This document shows, piece after piece, positions 62,504-64,000 of a stretch of 64,000 nt of DNA. The DNA lies in assembly GCF_014201115.1 (NCBI RefSeq), contig NZ_JACHDO010000001.1, positions 2,356,001 through 2,420,000 on the forward strand. The letters run 5' to 3'. Every line of letters begins with the position of its first letter. Within the stretch, counting starts at the first letter, position 1. The notes under the pieces are model-generated. The model saw nothing but the letters and a program-made list of their open reading frames with translations. It did no database searches and was not told the origin of the DNA. Position numbers and translations under genes: made by a program. Origin of the DNA: Nocardiopsis metallicus. GTDB lineage: Bacteria > Actinomycetota > Actinomycetes > Streptosporangiales > Streptosporangiaceae.

Positions 62504-64000
62504 GTGCGAGATCTGGGAACCACTGGTGAGACCGGTCCGATGAACCTGGGCGGGGACCACGCCGCCAAGGCCCCGGAGCGCGTCACGGTGGGTGAGCGGC
62601 CGCGCCCGCGCGTCGACCTCAAAGCGGTGTTCGGCCTGGAGGCGGGCCCCTGGGCCTGGACCACCGCTGTCCAGGCGACCATCGCGATGACGGTCTCCTT
62701 CGCCCTCGCCTCGCTGATCTTCGGCCCCCAGATCGGCACCCTCGCCGCCCTGGGATCCATGACCGTCCTGTACGAGAAGAAGACCCCCTACGCCTACCGC
62801 GCCGCCGCCCTGGGCCTGGTGGGGCTGGGCTTCGTCGCGGCGGTGACCCTCAACTCACTCGCGGCCTCGCTCTCGCCGTGGGCGGCGGTGGTGTCCATCG
62901 GCCTGACCGCCGGGACAGCCACCTGGGTATGTGCCGCCTGGCGGGTGGACAAGCCCGGCACGATGTTCTTCGTCCTGGTCGCCACCATCTCCACGATCGC
63001 CCCCGGCGGACTGGCCGAGGTGCCGCTGCACGCGCTGGTCGCCGCGTTGGGCGCGGCCGTGGGCTGGGCGGTGTCGATGTCGGGCGCCCCGCTGCGCGCC
63101 CGTCATCCCGAGTACCAGGCGGTGGCCGGGGCCTACCGGGCGCTGGCCGCGCTGCTGCGATCGGTCGGTACGCCCGAGCTCGACCACGCACAGCACTCGG
63201 CCTCGGTGGCCCTGGCCGAGGCCTGGCGGATCGTGCTGCTCGGCCAGACCCGCGGTTACCGCACCACCTCCGAGGCGGCCCGGCTGCGCGCCCTGCTGCG
63301 CTGGGTCTCCGACATCCACCTGGCCGCGACCCAGGTGTGCATGGCCCGGCCCACCACGCTGCCCGAGGAGGCCGCGGACTTCGCCGACCAGATGGCGCTG
63401 GCCGTCGCCGACCCGGGCAGCGCGCCCGACCCGGACTCACTGGACGAGCTGCGCCGGGGCATGCGGCCGCGCTCGCTGGAGGCGCGCCTGTACAACCTGC
63501 TCTCGAGGGCCGCCCAGGCCGCCCGCCGCGGCCACGACGAGGAGGAAGAGGACAACAAGCGCACCGCCAACCTGCACGACGACCGCTACCCCGCGCTGTG
63601 GAGCTCGTTGCGCTCCAGCCTGACCAGCAGCGATTCCCTGATCCGCCCGACCGCGCTGCGCATGTGGCTGACGGTGACCCTCGCGGGCGCGTTCGGTCTG
63701 TCGATGGGCCTGGACCACTACTACTGGGTGGCCCTGACCACCACCGCGGTCCTGCAGGGCGGCAACGTGGTGCTGACCATGAACCGCTCGGTGCAGCGTT
63801 CCCTGGGCACCCTGCTCGGTGTGCTGGGCGGGGTCGCGCTGCTCACGCTCGACCTGCCGCTGGCCGCGGTGATCCTCCTGGCCGGGCTGTTCCAGGGCGC
63901 CACCCAGTTGGTCGTGGGCCGCAACTTCTTCTACGGCTCGGTGCTGCTCACCCCGATGGCGCTGATGCTGTCCTACACCGCCAACCCCTACCCCGTGGCC
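62504..64000 (+). CDS. FUSC-family membrane protein (partial at window end)
   Basis: Starts at GTG 62504, likely leaderless (TAGGAT ends 6 bp upstream); ATG 62540 is the alternative. The frame is open to the edge (about 499 codons seen). The first membrane bundle is 'GPWAWTTAVQATIAMTVSFALASLIFG' and following helices. A cytosolic domain ends in an acidic stretch 'DEEEEDNKRTANLHDDRYPALW', then a second bundle 'LWLTV'-type helices with 'DHYYWVALTTTAVLQGGNVVLTMNRSVQRSLGTLLGVLGG', the FUSC signature. Relatives are aromatic-acid exporters (AaeB-like). The C-terminus is outside the window. Confidence 0.88.
   Translation, partial: MRDLGTTGETGPMNLGGDHAAKAPERVTVGERPRPRVDLKAVFGLEAGPWAWTTAVQATIAMTVSFALASLIFGPQIGTLAALGSMTVLYEKKTPYAYRAAALGLVGLGFVAAVTLNSLAASLSPWAAVVSIGLTAGTATWVCAAWRVDKPGTMFFVLVATISTIAPGGLAEVPLHALVAALGAAVGWAVSMSGAPLRARHPEYQAVAGAYRALAALLRSVGTPELDHAQHSASVALAEAWRIVLLGQTRGYRTTSEAARLRALLRWVSDIHLAATQVCMARPTTLPEEAADFADQMALAVADPGSAPDPDSLDELRRGMRPRSLEARLYNLLSRAAQAARRGHDEEEEDNKRTANLHDDRYPALWSSLRSSLTSSDSLIRPTALRMWLTVTLAGAFGLSMGLDHYYWVALTTTAVLQGGNVVLTMNRSVQRSLGTLLGVLGGVALLTLDLPLAAVILLAGLFQGATQLVVGRNFFYGSVLLTPMALMLSYTANPYPVA

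Noticed and set aside
1..64000. tRNA or rRNA genes
   Set aside because: No cloverleaf or rRNA sequence was recognised; the element's target is a protein gene.

Overview
This is high-GC actinomycete DNA, plausibly Nocardiopsis-like (low confidence). The actinomycete call rests on about 70% GC with strong third-position bias, GTG/TTG starts, ATGA/GTGA overlaps between genes, likely leaderless genes, and families such as SARP, Scr1-type XRE with DUF397, mycothiol-linked DinB proteins and DUF5987.

Region 1 (1 to about 35.9 kb) is an enediyne-type biosynthetic cluster. Its core is an iterative enediyne polyketide synthase (KS-AT-ACP-KR-DH-PPTase, 30.0-35.8 kb) running leftward into an E10-type hot-dog thioesterase, a flavin reductase and an acyl-CoA carboxylase beta subunit. 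As read, the synthase carries a one-base frameshift inside its PPTase domain. A second leftward operon (21.5 to 13.1 kb) encodes an AraC-type regulator, two DUF1702 (E3-type) proteins, a P450, a DUF5987 protein, a GMC oxidoreductase, an AhpD/CMD-like protein and a DinB-like protein, almost all translationally coupled. Further left lie a SARP/AfsR regulator, two secreted proteins, three SgcJ-like NTF2 proteins, a DHA2-type exporter with a DUF899 protein, a second GMC oxidoreductase and an acyl-CoA-dehydrogenase-like flavoenzyme. The SgcJ, flavin reductase, P450 and GMC set points to the nine-membered (C-1027-like) branch. No E4 or E5 homologue is visible. The two operons are separated by mobile DNA: an IS5-type element, a group II intron abutting it, and an IS3-family element with a 3-bp target duplication.

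Region 2 (35.9-38.5 kb) is ordinary chromosome: an AlkB-like dioxygenase and a large Vps62-related membrane protein.

Region 3 (38.47-53.94 kb) is an integrated element bounded by 42-bp direct repeats and inserted exactly at the start codon of the Vps62-like gene. It carries a tyrosine integrase, an XRE/DUF397 regulator pair, a primase-polymerase/P-loop replication protein, an origin-like field of GGTAGGT repeats, a DUF2637-like membrane protein, small zinc-finger and coiled-coil proteins, and two structured non-coding regions. It has no recognisable transfer or virion genes. Inside it are an ISAs1-family element (9-bp target duplication), itself interrupted by an IS3-family element, and a group IIC intron just downstream of the integrase terminator. 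Without these insertions the element is about 10.6 kb, a replicating plasmid-like or phage-satellite-like entity.

Region 4 (53.9-64 kb) is chromosome again: a small membrane protein with a winged-helix regulator, a serine hydrolase/TetR operon with a long palindromic operator, a drug/metabolite transporter divergent from a LysR gene, a second LysR gene, a GNAT acetyltransferase, a long coiled-coil protein and a FUSC-type membrane protein that runs off the window.
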